From assembly GCA_017429285.1 (NCBI GenBank), contig JAFRPF010000016.1, positions 62,001 to 126,000 of the forward strand: a stretch of DNA of 64,000 nt, written 5' to 3'. Positions 1-8,845 of this stretch are shown in pieces. A model generated the notes under the pieces. It made no database searches and had not been told where the DNA came from. It saw only the letters and a list, made by a program, of their open reading frames with translations. Positions within the stretch are counted from its first letter, which is position 1, and every line of letters begins with the position of its first letter. This stretch comes from Bacilli bacterium. GTDB lineage: Bacteria; Bacillota_I; Bacilli_A; RFN20; CAG-826. Position numbers and translations under genes: made by a program.

Positions 1-1
1 A

Positions 2-286
2 TCTAGACTCGTTGAAATGTATCTTGATTTTGGTGAAGAAATGGCTTCTAGGAATATCCCTTTAACTATGAACGATTACATAAAGAGGCTGGATTTATTG
101 CTTCAATTTAACGGTCGTGAAGTTTTGGACAATCCTGGTAAAGTTTCAAGAGAGGTGGCCGAAAAATTTGCTTTAAGTGAATTTGAAAAATATCGAATTA
201 TCCAAGAAAGGCAAATTACATCTGACTACGATCTATATATTGAAAACGCTTCTATAGAAGAGATACCGAATATAAAGAAGAAATAA
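2..286 (+). CDS. RhuM-family protein, C-terminal part (cut by window edge)
   Basis: The reading frame is open from base 2 and ends at TAA 284-286, so only about 94 C-terminal residues are visible. They resemble the C-terminal end of RhuM-type 'virulence' proteins: MYLDFGEEMA, then the RNIPLTMNDY segment, a LLQFNGREVL stretch, and FEKYRIIQERQ before a charged tail. The in-frame ATG at 17 falls inside the conserved region and is not taken as the start. RhuM proteins are often found near mobile elements and their biochemical role is unsettled. The neighbouring KilA-N and XRE genes fit an accessory island. Family call is from motif memory; moderate confidence. Confidence 0.6.
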   Translation, partial: SRLVEMYLDFGEEMASRNIPLTMNDYIKRLDLLLQFNGREVLDNPGKVSREVAEKFALSEFEKYRIIQERQITSDYDLYIENASIEEIPNIKKK

Positions 287-396
287 TGATGTAATTCATT
301 ATGTTTATATCTGTTTTCTACTGTTAAATATTTTGATGAAATTTTGTTAAACGCTCTAAATTATTAACTCCGTTACACCAAGACATTGATTTAATT

Positions 397-419
397 CCTT
401 ATTGTTAAATAGGGTTTTT
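397..419 (+). terminator. Rho-independent terminator after the RhuM-like gene
   Basis: CCTTATT (397-403), a GTTA loop and AATAGGG (408-414) form a 7-bp stem with one G-T pair, followed by five T. It lies about 110 bases past the stop. The rest of 287-547 holds no gene; it ends with an extended -10 (TGATATAAT, 511-519) for the next gene. Confidence 0.6.
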
Positions 420-510
420 CTTTTGCTCAAGTAAAATAATGTTATGTTTCTTGGGTTAATGGCTAAACCTAAGTAGGTGGGAGCAGGCATTCATATATTT
501 ACAAGTTTTA

Positions 511-519
511 TGATATAAT
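511..519 (+). promoter_or_regulatory. Extended -10 promoter for the MBG-repeat lipoprotein
   Basis: TGATATAAT matches the extended -10 consensus TGnTATAAT. No good -35 is visible, which extended -10 promoters tolerate. Predicted transcription start is near 526, about 22 bases before the ATG at 548. Confidence 0.55.
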
Positions 520-547
520 AAAAATAGAAAATTCTTCGAGGCAATCT

Positions 548-2566
548 ATGAAAAAGACTCTTCCTATCATATTATTATCTTTAGCACTTGCTTTAACTGG
601 ATGTGTATCAACCGGTGAAGAAAGTCGATCACATAGTAGTGAGAATGAATCAACTTCGGTTGAACCACTATATAAGGATTTTGAAAACGTCTTTTTTGAT
701 AGCAAAACTTTAATTTATGATGGTGAATCTCATATCTTAGATGAAGTTAGAGGAGCACCAGAAGGAACTCAAATAACATATACAGGAAGAGAAACTCATA
801 TTGACGTTGGCACATATACCGCGAGCGCACTTTTAACTAAAGAAGGATATAACAACAAAACATTAACAGCGACTTTAACTATTAATAAAGCCTCTTTTGA
901 AAATATCACTTTTAGTGATGGAACTTTTGAATATGATGGTCAAACTCATTCAATTTATGTCAGTGGCGCGCCTTCTTTTGCTGCTGTTACTTATTCAAAT
1001 AACGGAAAAACTAATGTAGGCACTTATACAGTTACTGCAACAATAAAAGCCACTAATTATGAGACGATGACTAAGACTGCGACATTACGTATCTTAGGCA
1101 AACAAATAACTGGTGTTACTTTTGAAGATAAAGAATTCCAATATGATGGAAATTCTCATTCTTTGGCGATCTCTGGTGAACTGCCAAGTGGAGTGTCTGT
1201 TACTTATTCAAATAATGAAAAAACTAATTCCGGTTCTTATACAGTGACCGCAAAACTCTCTGGGACAGGATACGAATCGCTTACACTAACAGCAACATTA
1301 ACTATTACGCCAATTGAATTGACTAAATCCGGTTATTTTTATAGCAGAGTCTATATTTATGATGGTCAAAATCATAGCGTTTATGTTGATAGTGCGCCTT
1401 CAGGAGTTACCATTACTTATAAATGCTTAAATGCTAGTGGAACAAACACATTTAAAAATGCCGGTGTTTATGAAGTTGAAGCAACAGTTAAATCTGACAT
1501 TAATCATCTAAGTAAGAAATACGCAACTTTAACTATTACAACCCCAGCTACTACAAGTATTGATTCATCCAAAACACCTCTTACTATTGATGAGAATTTA
1601 AAATGGGATCAACTTCATGATGCTTTAGAAAATGGCAACTTTACCATGAAAAGCTTTACAGGAAGCTATGATGTTATACATGTTGATGATGACGCTCCAA
1701 GTAATTTACTTGATGATACTTTTGAAGGCCACACAAGCGGTTATATATTTGCTTCTGATGGAAAAGAAGCCTTCCAGCATTCTTATTCATTGAATAGTTC
1801 AGATCCGACAAATTATTATGATTATTATAAAGAAAACGATAATGACATTATTCATCTTGAATTTGATGATGACTATAATCAAGGAAGTGCAGTTAAATTT
1901 CCAAAACAAGCATTTAAAGAAACAGTTACATATTCTTTCGCATCAAACGCTTTTGCTTCTTTAACTAAAGGAGAAAACGGAGAATTCTTAGCTGGAATTG
2001 ATAATGATGATTATTATAAAAATGTGGGAACTCCATATATCGATAATGGTGTCTTCACTGTTTTAATGGAACACTCTAGAGAAATTAGTACTGGATATAG
2101 ATATTTCTATGAAATAGTCAAATTCTATAATATTGGTAACACTATAGTTGATGTCCCATCCAATTATTTACCATCTAAAGATTATATTGATGCAAAAATG
2201 GGAATTGATAAGTTCTATCTTGGTGGAGTTAAATACGGCACTGAAATGTTTGGCACTGCTACTAACTATAAATACTATTATACGGCTCAGTTATATGTGG
2301 ATTATCATCGCGCTATCTTCTTAAAACCGGGCACATATACCGTATTAGCAAGAATCTACGATAGAATTGTCGAGGCCATTATCTATACAAATTCTAGCGA
2401 TGCTTATAATAACAATCAATCCGGTTACAACTTCAGATTATATGTTGATAGTAACGGTGATTATCAAGGCGAATACTCTGGCTATGAATCATTAGCAAGG
2501 TTCACCATCAGTAGTTTTATAAGTAATGGTGGAACCGTTGAATATTATGATCAGTGGCATGATTGA
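548..2566 (+). CDS. Secreted lipoprotein with four MBG-like repeats
   Basis: A 672-aa exported lipoprotein. Residues 1-18 form a signal peptide ending in the lipobox LTGC, so Cys19 should be lipidated. Four tandem Ig-like repeats of about 70 residues follow (roughly 45-113, 115-183, 186-254, 258-331). Each has a (I/F/E)YDG(Q/E/N)xH start, a VTY strand, a (N/V)xGTYTVTA strand and a closing TATLTI strand, as in MBG/YDG-type bacterial Ig-like domains. Residues 340-672 are rich in Asp and Tyr and match no family I know. Likely a cell-surface or adhesive protein; the C-terminal function is unknown. It has its own promoter and terminator, so it is probably monocistronic. Confidence 0.75.
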   Translation: MKKTLPIILLSLALALTGCVSTGEESRSHSSENESTSVEPLYKDFENVFFDSKTLIYDGESHILDEVRGAPEGTQITYTGRETHIDVGTYTASALLTKEGYNNKTLTATLTINKASFENITFSDGTFEYDGQTHSIYVSGAPSFAAVTYSNNGKTNVGTYTVTATIKATNYETMTKTATLRILGKQITGVTFEDKEFQYDGNSHSLAISGELPSGVSVTYSNNEKTNSGSYTVTAKLSGTGYESLTLTATLTITPIELTKSGYFYSRVYIYDGQNHSVYVDSAPSGVTITYKCLNASGTNTFKNAGVYEVEATVKSDINHLSKKYATLTITTPATTSIDSSKTPLTIDENLKWDQLHDALENGNFTMKSFTGSYDVIHVDDDAPSNLLDDTFEGHTSGYIFASDGKEAFQHSYSLNSSDPTNYYDYYKENDNDIIHLEFDDDYNQGSAVKFPKQAFKETVTYSFASNAFASLTKGENGEFLAGIDNDDYYKNVGTPYIDNGVFTVLMEHSREISTGYRYFYEIVKFYNIGNTIVDVPSNYLPSKDYIDAKMGIDKFYLGGVKYGTEMFGTATNYKYYYTAQLYVDYHRAIFLKPGTYTVLARIYDRIVEAIIYTNSSDAYNNNQSGYNFRLYVDSNGDYQGEYSGYESLARFTISSFISNGGTVEYYDQWHD

Positions 2567-2642
2567 TTCTATACAAAGTGTAATGTCTTTTAACCCATAG
2601 CTATTTAATATTAACGTCATTACATTAAGACAGATAAATATT

Positions 2643-2672
2643 ACAGTTCTGATACAATCGGAGCTGTTTTTT
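2643..2672 (+). terminator. Rho-independent terminator
   Basis: ACAGTTC (2643-2649) pairs with GAGCTGT (2661-2667) with one G-T pair, followed by a T run. It closes the lipoprotein transcript. Confidence 0.65.
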
Positions 2673-2752
2673 GTTTATAAAAAATTTCATTTAACAGTAG
2701 AACAAATATTAAAAATATGGTAGAATATAGTTGATAAAAGGAGAATCGTTTT

Positions 2753-3577
2753 ATGAATAAAATAACTGTTAAAAATATTGATATTAATGTTACTGGTATT
2801 GGAGATGATGACTATGTTTGTCTAACCGATCTAGCCAGGCTGTTGAATAAAGACGATCCAAGATATCCAATACAAAACTGGATGAGATTGAAAGACACTA
2901 TAGAGTTTATAGGTTTTTGGGAATTATTAAATAATGAGAATTTTAACCGCGTCGAATTCGATGCGTTTAAGAATGAAGCAGGCAGAAATTCGTTTGTTAT
3001 GACACCTTTTAAATGGATTAGATGTACAAATGCCATTGGATTCAAATCCAAATCTGGTAAATATGGTGGTGGTACTTTTGCTCACCGCGACATTGCATTG
3101 GAGTTTGCTTCTTGGATTTCGGCTGAAGTCAAACTTTATATTATTAAAGAGTTTCAAAGATTAAAAGTTCAGGAATCAGAGCAGCTTGAATGGCACGGAA
3201 AGAGATTGTTAACAAAGCTTAATTATTTAATTCAAACAGACGCCGTTAAAGAGTTTTTGGTTCCCGTAGAATTGTCTAACGAACAAAAAAATTATATCTA
3301 TGCGAATGAAGCAGATCTTTTGAATGTTGCTTTGTTCGGTAAATCTGCCAAAGAGTGGAGAGAAACAAATTCAAATAAAGAAGGAAATATTAGGGATTAC
3401 GCAAACACAATTGAATTAGCAATTCTAAGCAATCTTGAGTTCTTAAATGCTCAGTTAATTGGAAATGCGATTTCTCAAAAAGAAAGACTAATTATTCTTA
3501 ACACAGAAGCAAATAGAGAAAAAGAATTATTCAATAAGAATAATGAGAAGCCTATTAAGAGAATAAAACAGAAATGA
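2753..3577 (+). CDS. KilA-N domain protein
   Basis: A 274-aa protein. Residues 1-115 match the phage-type KilA-N DNA-binding domain: YVCLTDLAR near residue 21, IQNWMR near 40, TIEFIGFWE, then KSGKYGGGTFAHRDIALEFASWIS, the usual end of the domain. The rest is mostly helical and charged. It includes the NVALFGKSAKEWR region and a Lys-rich end that often accompanies chromosomal KilA-N proteins. KilA-N proteins are phage-derived nucleic-acid binders of largely unknown role. AAGGAG at 2738-2743 gives a good ribosome site; TAGAAT at 2721-2726 is a likely -10. It is followed after 18 bases by the PLD-like gene, so the two are probably co-transcribed. Stop is TGA. Confidence 0.8.
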   Translation: MNKITVKNIDINVTGIGDDDYVCLTDLARLLNKDDPRYPIQNWMRLKDTIEFIGFWELLNNENFNRVEFDAFKNEAGRNSFVMTPFKWIRCTNAIGFKSKSGKYGGGTFAHRDIALEFASWISAEVKLYIIKEFQRLKVQESEQLEWHGKRLLTKLNYLIQTDAVKEFLVPVELSNEQKNYIYANEADLLNVALFGKSAKEWRETNSNKEGNIRDYANTIELAILSNLEFLNAQLIGNAISQKERLIILNTEANREKELFNKNNEKPIKRIKQK

Positions 3578-3595
3578 GGGGAGGAACAAATTCAT

Positions 3596-4030
3596 ATGAA
3601 TAAAAGACTAGAGGAAAGAAGAATGGTGTATGGCAATAAACTTATTAAAAATGTAGATGAGTTTATAATTAATTTGATTTCGAATGCCGAAAAACAAATA
3701 TTAGTAACAGATTCAGGAATAGACAACTTTTTAATTAAATATTTAAGTTTCGCAAAAGAGGATGTCCAAGTATATATAGTTGCTTCTTTTGCCCGTTATG
3801 AAGAAGTAAAGCTTGAACATTATATTAAACTTGGTATAAAGGCAAATTACCTAATTGATGATAATGTAAAAGATAATATCTTAATTATTGATCAAAAAAA
3901 GACTTACAATATTGGTATAGCTAACAACACTGGAGAAGAAATACTTGTTCTTCACAAGTTTAATGATTCATTTATAGGTGATATTATTTTAAACAGATAT
4001 GGATTTGCTAAAAAACGCAAAAAAAGTTAA
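3596..4030 (+). CDS. Small protein resembling a degenerate PLD-like domain
   Basis: A 144-aa protein with no clear family. Its order of elements (AEKQILVTDSGIDNFLIKYLS, then VQVYIVASF, then a NILIIDQKK-YNIGIANNTGEE segment) recalls the phospholipase-D-like half found at the C-terminus of some ORF6N/KilA-N phage proteins. There that region reads HDRxIIxD followed by a GxSxKDxG turn. Here the catalytic His is absent (DNILIID), so enzymatic activity is unlikely. The end is strongly basic. GGGGAGG just after the previous stop serves as ribosome site, so translation is probably coupled to the KilA-N gene. The PLD comparison is an inference. Confidence 0.45.
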   Translation: MNKRLEERRMVYGNKLIKNVDEFIINLISNAEKQILVTDSGIDNFLIKYLSFAKEDVQVYIVASFARYEEVKLEHYIKLGIKANYLIDDNVKDNILIIDQKKTYNIGIANNTGEEILVLHKFNDSFIGDIILNRYGFAKKRKKS

Positions 4031-4050
4031 ACATTTGAATAGGAGTTTCG

Positions 4051-4947
4051 ATGGTTTACAAAGTATTAGGTGATAGAATTAAAAAGATCCGTCTAGAAAA
4101 CAATATGACTCAGCAAGAATTTGCAGAGGCCTTAGGATATACCCATAAATCAATGATCAATAAGATTGAAACAGGATTAACCGAAATGTCTTTTGATAAA
4201 GTAATAGCGTTAATCCTTACATTTAATGTAAACGCTGCCGAATTCTTGGATTTAAGTGATGCTGAGACCAATAAACTAATGGATATGGCGCATGACGCTG
4301 ATAAACCAGATTGGCGAAAGATATATCCGCTTAAATCAAGAGATGAAAGCGTCATTTATATAAAACCAACATTAATTGCATCGACTAGACATATCGAAGT
4401 CGGTAAATATTCATATTATGATGGTCAAAACTTTGCTAGTAGAGTAACTCATCACTATGACTTTTTAGGCGATAAGCTCATCATTGGTAAGTTTTGCCAA
4501 ATTGGTCATAATGTAGAATTTGTGATGAATGGGGCTAATCATCAAATGAATAGTGCTTCCACTTATCCTTTTTATATTTTTAAAGGTTGGGAACAAGAAC
4601 CACCAAAAAAAGAAGATCTTCCTTATAAAGGAGACACGGTAGTGGGAAACGATGTTTGGATTGGTCAAAACGTTACCTTCTTACCAGGAGTTCATGTCGG
4701 AGATGGATGCATTATTGGCGCTAACTCTGTCGTAGGTTCTGATATTCCTCCTTATTCAGTGGTTGTTGGTAATCCTGCTAGAGTCATAAGAAAAAGATTC
4801 GATGATGAAATGATTGAATTATTAGAAAAACTCGAATGGTGGAATAAATCCGAAAAACAAATACAAAAACTCATTTCTTTTCTTTCTAATAGCGATATTA
4901 ATTATGTTAAAGAAGAAATCAAACGTATCATCAATGGGAATAAATAA
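4051..4947 (+). CDS. XRE HTH domain fused to Vat-type O-acetyltransferase
   Basis: A 298-aa protein with two unlike parts. Residues 5-65 are an XRE/HTH_3 DNA-binding domain ([20 protein letters not shown], then a second helix pair). Residues 85-298 align along their length with streptogramin A acetyltransferases of the Vat family. Visible matches are [28 protein letters not shown] with the expected catalytic His at 164, [19 protein letters not shown], hexapeptide repeats, and [11 protein letters not shown] ending in LEWWN. The acetyltransferase looks intact. Classical Vat proteins lack an HTH. The fusion could be an autoregulated resistance enzyme or an acyltransferase for another substrate. 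A weak ribosome site (AGGAG near 4040) precedes ATG. Confidence 0.8.
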   Translation: MVYKVLGDRIKKIRLENNMTQQEFAEALGYTHKSMINKIETGLTEMSFDKVIALILTFNVNAAEFLDLSDAETNKLMDMAHDADKPDWRKIYPLKSRDESVIYIKPTLIASTRHIEVGKYSYYDGQNFASRVTHHYDFLGDKLIIGKFCQIGHNVEFVMNGANHQMNSASTYPFYIFKGWEQEPPKKEDLPYKGDTVVGNDVWIGQNVTFLPGVHVGDGCIIGANSVVGSDIPPYSVVVGNPARVIRKRFDDEMIELLEKLEWWNKSEKQIQKLISFLSNSDINYVKEEIKRIINGNK

Positions 4948-5034
4948 ATTTAAGGTGTCATATACTATATAGAGTTAATATTCGCTCTTAATATTGGTAT
5001 CATTAGATATACAGCAAGACACTAAGAAAAGCGT

Positions 5035-5063
5035 GACATTCTGGTAAAACAGGATGTCTTTTT
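5035..5063 (+). terminator. Rho-independent terminator
   Basis: GACATTCTG (5035-5043) pairs with CAGGATGTC (5050-5058) with one G-T pair, then five T. It ends the XRE-Vat transcript. Confidence 0.75.
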
Positions 5064-5130
5064 CTTTATGATATATATACATGTACTTTTTTTCATTTTT
5101 GTTTAAAATAAAATTAAAGGAAGAAAACAT

Positions 5131-5973
5131 ATGAAATTTAACAAATTATTTTTAATTGGATTAGCACCAATTTTCTTATTGTCCGCATGTGGAAGTAAAG
5201 CACCATCATCAAGTAGCGGCACTTCTATAGGCGATACTTCTGAAGACTCTAACAGTAGTAAACTTTCTACCGCATTTAAAAATATGGGCGAAGAGATTGC
5301 TTATGTTGCTGCATCAAAAACACCAACCAAATCTATGGTTGATATGGCCGAAGTCGATAAAAAGATGCAACTTGGCACTCCAAGCGGTCTCGTTTATGTT
5401 GTTGGAAAACTATACGAAAACGAAGGTTTTGATTGTTCTAATAAAGTTGTGGAATTTCGTGAAGTCTATGACCAAGTATATGAACCGAATACTGTAATGG
5501 TTGAAGATATTACATTATCTCTTTTGATTGATGCAGACATAGCAAACAATAAAGCTAAGCTTTATGTTCGTGAAATTATTGATGGTACCCAAGAAAGTAT
5601 GCATATGTATATTGACTCGTATATGTTCTTAGAATTTGATTATAATTTTACAACCAATGATCTTGGCGATTTCAAAGCGTGGTATACCGCTGATAGCTCC
5701 TATGATGGTGGTGAACCAAGCACTGGAATAAATTACGCTGTAAGACAAGGTGAAGAACTAAAAAGATTAGATACAAACACACAAGATGAAGAATATAATA
5801 CAGTCGTGAATCAAATTGAAACATTTGTCACATTCTTTAACTCTAAAGCTGAAACCAAAACAGTGGCGGATGCTACTACCGCAAGAAAATATGGTGAATG
5901 CTTTATTGCAGGTCTAAATTATATTAATGAAATAACTAAAGTATTTAGTTCTATTGATTTTCATAATAAATAA
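5131..5973 (+). CDS. Lipoprotein of unknown function
   Basis: A 280-aa lipoprotein. The signal peptide ends in lipobox LSAC (Cys20), followed by a Ser-rich linker typical of cell-wall-spanning tethers. The remainder is a soluble domain with alternating hydrophobic strands and helices that I do not recognise. AAAGGAAG at 5116-5123 precedes the ATG, and TAAAAT at 5104-5109 is a possible -10. It sits just upstream of the BMP importer operon but is separated from it by a terminator, so it is probably its own unit. Its terminator resembles that of the lipoprotein downstream of the importer. Confidence 0.6.
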   Translation: MKFNKLFLIGLAPIFLLSACGSKAPSSSSGTSIGDTSEDSNSSKLSTAFKNMGEEIAYVAASKTPTKSMVDMAEVDKKMQLGTPSGLVYVVGKLYENEGFDCSNKVVEFREVYDQVYEPNTVMVEDITLSLLIDADIANNKAKLYVREIIDGTQESMHMYIDSYMFLEFDYNFTTNDLGDFKAWYTADSSYDGGEPSTGINYAVRQGEELKRLDTNTQDEEYNTVVNQIETFVTFFNSKAETKTVADATTARKYGECFIAGLNYINEITKVFSSIDFHNK

Positions 5974-5993
5974 GGCTCTTTGAACTAAGATGT

Positions 5994-6026
5994 ACCCCAA
6001 ATCCCGACAAAGGAGGAGGGGTTTTT
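5994..6026 (+). terminator. Terminator of the ACCCC...GGGGT type (copy 1)
   Basis: ACCCC (5994-5998), with inner pairing of CC and GG, closes on GGGGT (6018-6022), followed by T residues. The 5' arm plus AAATCC is shared with the terminator at 12963-13000. Confidence 0.65.
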
Positions 6027-6096
6027 CATTATCAAAAGAAAACATAAAGCAAAATAACTTAAATTTATTTATTTTTATTCCATCATTTGATTTTGA

Positions 6097-6104
6097 TATA
6101 GAAT
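6097..6104 (+). promoter_or_regulatory. -10 element close to ATG (leaderless candidate)
   Basis: TGATATAGAAT spans an extended -10 (TGnTATAGA) or TAGAAT (6099-6104). Only 7 bases separate TAGAAT from the ATG at 6112 and no Shine-Dalgarno is present, so transcription should begin at or next to the start codon. Confidence 0.45.
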
Positions 6105-6111
6105 TAGTTAT

Positions 6112-7227
6112 ATGAAAAAAATACTAATAGCTTTATTAGCTAGTATTGCGGTTTTCTTTTCTATAGTCATTCCTCTTGGAAGTTTATCAATGAAAAAAAC
6201 AGATGAATTTCGTGTGGCGATGGTCACCGACTTTTCTGATGTTAACGATGCCTCTTTTAACCAAGCCTGTTATGAAGGCGCAAAGGAGTGGGGCAATAAA
6301 AATGGCATAACTTTTAATTACTATAAACCGACAGGTATCTCTTTAGCGGAACGCGTTAAAGCCATGACTTTAGCTATTGATCGTGGATATGATGTCATAT
6401 TATGTCCTGGCTTTGCATTAGGTGAAGCGATTGCTCAAATGGCACCTAAACATCCCAATGTGAAATTTATTGGTTTAGATATTAGCGAATCTGATTTTCC
6501 AGAAGGTTTTACCTTAACTGATAATATCGCTGTTTATAACTACCATGAAGAAATCGCTGGTTATTTAGCTGGTTATGGAGCGGTTAAAGAAGGATTTACC
6601 CATCTAGGTTATCTAGGTGGTATGGCTGCCTCTCAAGTCATCAGATTTGGTTATGGTTATATCCAAGGTATTGATGAGGCTGCACAAGAACTGAAAAGAA
6701 ATGTCGAAATTCAATATGCTTATGGTGGGCAATTCTTCGGTGATAGTGAAATCTTTAAATCTATCGACGGATGGTATAAAACTGATCATACCGAAATAGT
6801 ATTTGCTTGTGGTGGAAGTATCTATACTTCTGTGGCATTAGCAGCCAAAGAAAATAACGGTTATATGATCGGTGTTGATAGCGATCAATCCCCACTTATT
6901 GACCGTGATTATAAAACTGGCATTTGTCTTACCAGTGCGATGAAAGGAATTAAACAAACCGTTATCGCAAAATTAGAAGATTATTATAATAATAATGTTT
7001 GGGAAAAAGGCGTTAATTATTTAGGTTTGGTATCTAGTGAAGACCCCACTTTAAATTATGTGCAATTACCATTAGACACGTGGAGAATGAAAAACTTCAC
7101 AGTTGAAGATTATAAAATCTTAATTGATCAAATTATCAAAAAAGAAAAAACTATCTCAGATAGCGTCACTGATTTCCCACCTACTAGTGAATATACGAAA
7201 TTAAATAATCGAGGTTCAATCAAATAA
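6112..7227 (+). CDS. BMP/PnrA-family substrate-binding protein of a nucleoside ABC importer
   Basis: A 371-aa basic-membrane-protein family solute receptor, the family that binds purine or other nucleosides (PnrA/TmpC, BmpA). Seen: FRVAMVTDFSDVNDASFNQACYEGAKEW near residue 33, a GYDVILCPGF strand, KFIGLDI, the GYLAGYGAV helix, HLGYLGGMAASQVIRFGYGYIQG, and a GVDSDQSP loop near residue 260. Unusually for the family there is no lipobox: the N-terminal hydrophobic segment (3-26) runs into SMKKTDEF with no Cys, so the receptor is either held by an uncleaved anchor or cut by signal peptidase I. It is the first gene of the operon; the ATPase gene starts one base after its stop. Confidence 0.85.
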   Translation: MKKILIALLASIAVFFSIVIPLGSLSMKKTDEFRVAMVTDFSDVNDASFNQACYEGAKEWGNKNGITFNYYKPTGISLAERVKAMTLAIDRGYDVILCPGFALGEAIAQMAPKHPNVKFIGLDISESDFPEGFTLTDNIAVYNYHEEIAGYLAGYGAVKEGFTHLGYLGGMAASQVIRFGYGYIQGIDEAAQELKRNVEIQYAYGGQFFGDSEIFKSIDGWYKTDHTEIVFACGGSIYTSVALAAKENNGYMIGVDSDQSPLIDRDYKTGICLTSAMKGIKQTVIAKLEDYYNNNVWEKGVNYLGLVSSEDPTLNYVQLPLDTWRMKNFTVEDYKILIDQIIKKEKTISDSVTDFPPTSEYTKLNNRGSIK

Positions 7228-7228
7228 T

Positions 7229-8845
7229 ATGGAAGAAATATATGCGATTGAAATGCTCGGTATCAGCAAAAGATTTGGGAACATTTTAGCTAATGACCAT
7301 ATCGATATAAGACTTAAAAAGGGTCATATTTTAGCGTTGTGTGGCGAAAATGGTGCGGGTAAATCAACGATTATGTCGATCCTCTTCGGTTTATATGAAC
7401 CAGATGAAGGTGTGATTAAAAAAGAAGGGGAAGTTGTTAAAATTAATAATCCTAACGATGCCACCAAATTAAATATTGGTATGGTTCATCAGCACTTCAA
7501 ATTAGTGGACACTTTTACCGTTTTACAAAATATTATTTTAGGCGAGGAAACATTAAGGGAATATACTAATAATTTAAATATATTTAAAAAATCATTTAAT
7601 TTCCTTAATAAACACCTCTTTAAATTGATCGATTATAAAAAGGCGAGAAGTGAGATTATAGAAATTATTAATAAATATGATCTACATGTCGATTTAGATA
7701 AAAAGATCAAAGATATCTCTGTTGAGATGCAACAGAAAGTGGAAATTATTAAGATGCTATATCGCCATAACGACATCTTAATCTTTGATGAGCCCACCGC
7801 GGTACTTACGGAACAGGAGATTCAAGATTTTCTAAAAATCCTGAAGAATCTTAAAAAAGAAGGTAAATCCATTATCTTTATCTCCCATAAATTAAACGAA
7901 GTCTTTTCCGTTAGTGATGAAATCACCGTTATTAGGAAAGGTAAATATATCGATACCTTACTAACTAAAGACACATCGAAAGAAGAAATATCCGCTTTAA
8001 TGGTGGGCAGAAAAGTTGATCTAAATAGTAAAAAACACCAAAAAAGTATTGGTGAAGAAGTATTAAGAGTGGAACATTTAACTATTATTGATCCAATTAG
8101 TAAAAAGAAGGTTGTTAACGATGTTTCCTTTAATGTGAGAAAAGGAGAAATTGTCACTTTAGCGGGGATTGACGGTAATGGACAACAAGAAGTGATATAT
8201 GGTATTACTGGAATTAAGAAAACTAGTGGTGGTTTAATCCTTCTTAACGGTAAAGATATCTCTAAGTTCTCTATTAGAGAAAGAATGAAATCAGGTATTT
8301 CTCATATCCCTGAAGATAGACATAAATATGGTTTAGTTTTAGATTATACGATCTATGAAAATAGTATTCTTGATCGTTATTATGAAAAACCTTTTTCTAA
8401 ATATTTCTTCTTACACGATAAAGAAATCAAAAAATACACAGATCATTTAATTAATAAATATGATATTCGTTCTTCTAATGAAGGTAACACAATTACTAGA
8501 AGCATGTCTGGTGGTAATCAACAAAAGATTATAGTTGGTCGAGAAATAGAAAGAGAGCAGGATTTATTAATCGCTGTTCAACCCACTAGAGGTTTAGATA
8601 TTGGAGCTATAGAAGGCATCCATCATTTGATACTAGAACAAAGAGATAAAGATAAAGCCATTTTATTAGTTTCTTTAGAACTCGATCAAGTTTTAACTTT
8701 ATCTGATCGTATCCTCGTGATGTATGAAGGGGAAATAGTGGGTGAATTTAAGCCTCTTCATGTTAATCGCGAAACTCTTGGCTTATATATGTCAGGCGCG
8801 AAAAAAGCCATAGTTAATGCGATAAAGGAGGGTAATGATGAATAA
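7229..8845 (+). CDS. Nucleoside ABC importer, double ATPase subunit
   Basis: A 538-aa protein with two nucleotide-binding domains in tandem, as in NupA/YufO and RbsA-like ATPases. Domain 1 has Walker A GENGAGKST (39-47), Q-loop VHQHF, signature ISVEMQQ (163-169, Glu where Gly is usual) and Walker B ILIFDEPT (183-190). Domain 2 has the family's degenerate Walker A (GIDGNGQQE), a canonical SGGNQQK signature and the VQPTRGLDIGA Walker B typical of this family. An insert of basic and aromatic residues follows the domain-1 Q-loop (about 105-140). It lies between the receptor and the two permeases and overlaps the first permease gene by a few bases. Confidence 0.9.
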   Translation: MEEIYAIEMLGISKRFGNILANDHIDIRLKKGHILALCGENGAGKSTIMSILFGLYEPDEGVIKKEGEVVKINNPNDATKLNIGMVHQHFKLVDTFTVLQNIILGEETLREYTNNLNIFKKSFNFLNKHLFKLIDYKKARSEIIEIINKYDLHVDLDKKIKDISVEMQQKVEIIKMLYRHNDILIFDEPTAVLTEQEIQDFLKILKNLKKEGKSIIFISHKLNEVFSVSDEITVIRKGKYIDTLLTKDTSKEEISALMVGRKVDLNSKKHQKSIGEEVLRVEHLTIIDPISKKKVVNDVSFNVRKGEIVTLAGIDGNGQQEVIYGITGIKKTSGGLILLNGKDISKFSIRERMKSGISHIPEDRHKYGLVLDYTIYENSILDRYYEKPFSKYFFLHDKEIKKYTDHLINKYDIRSSNEGNTITRSMSGGNQQKIIVGREIEREQDLLIAVQPTRGLDIGAIEGIHHLILEQRDKDKAILLVSLELDQVLTLSDRILVMYEGEIVGEFKPLHVNRETLGLYMSGAKKAIVNAIKEGNDE

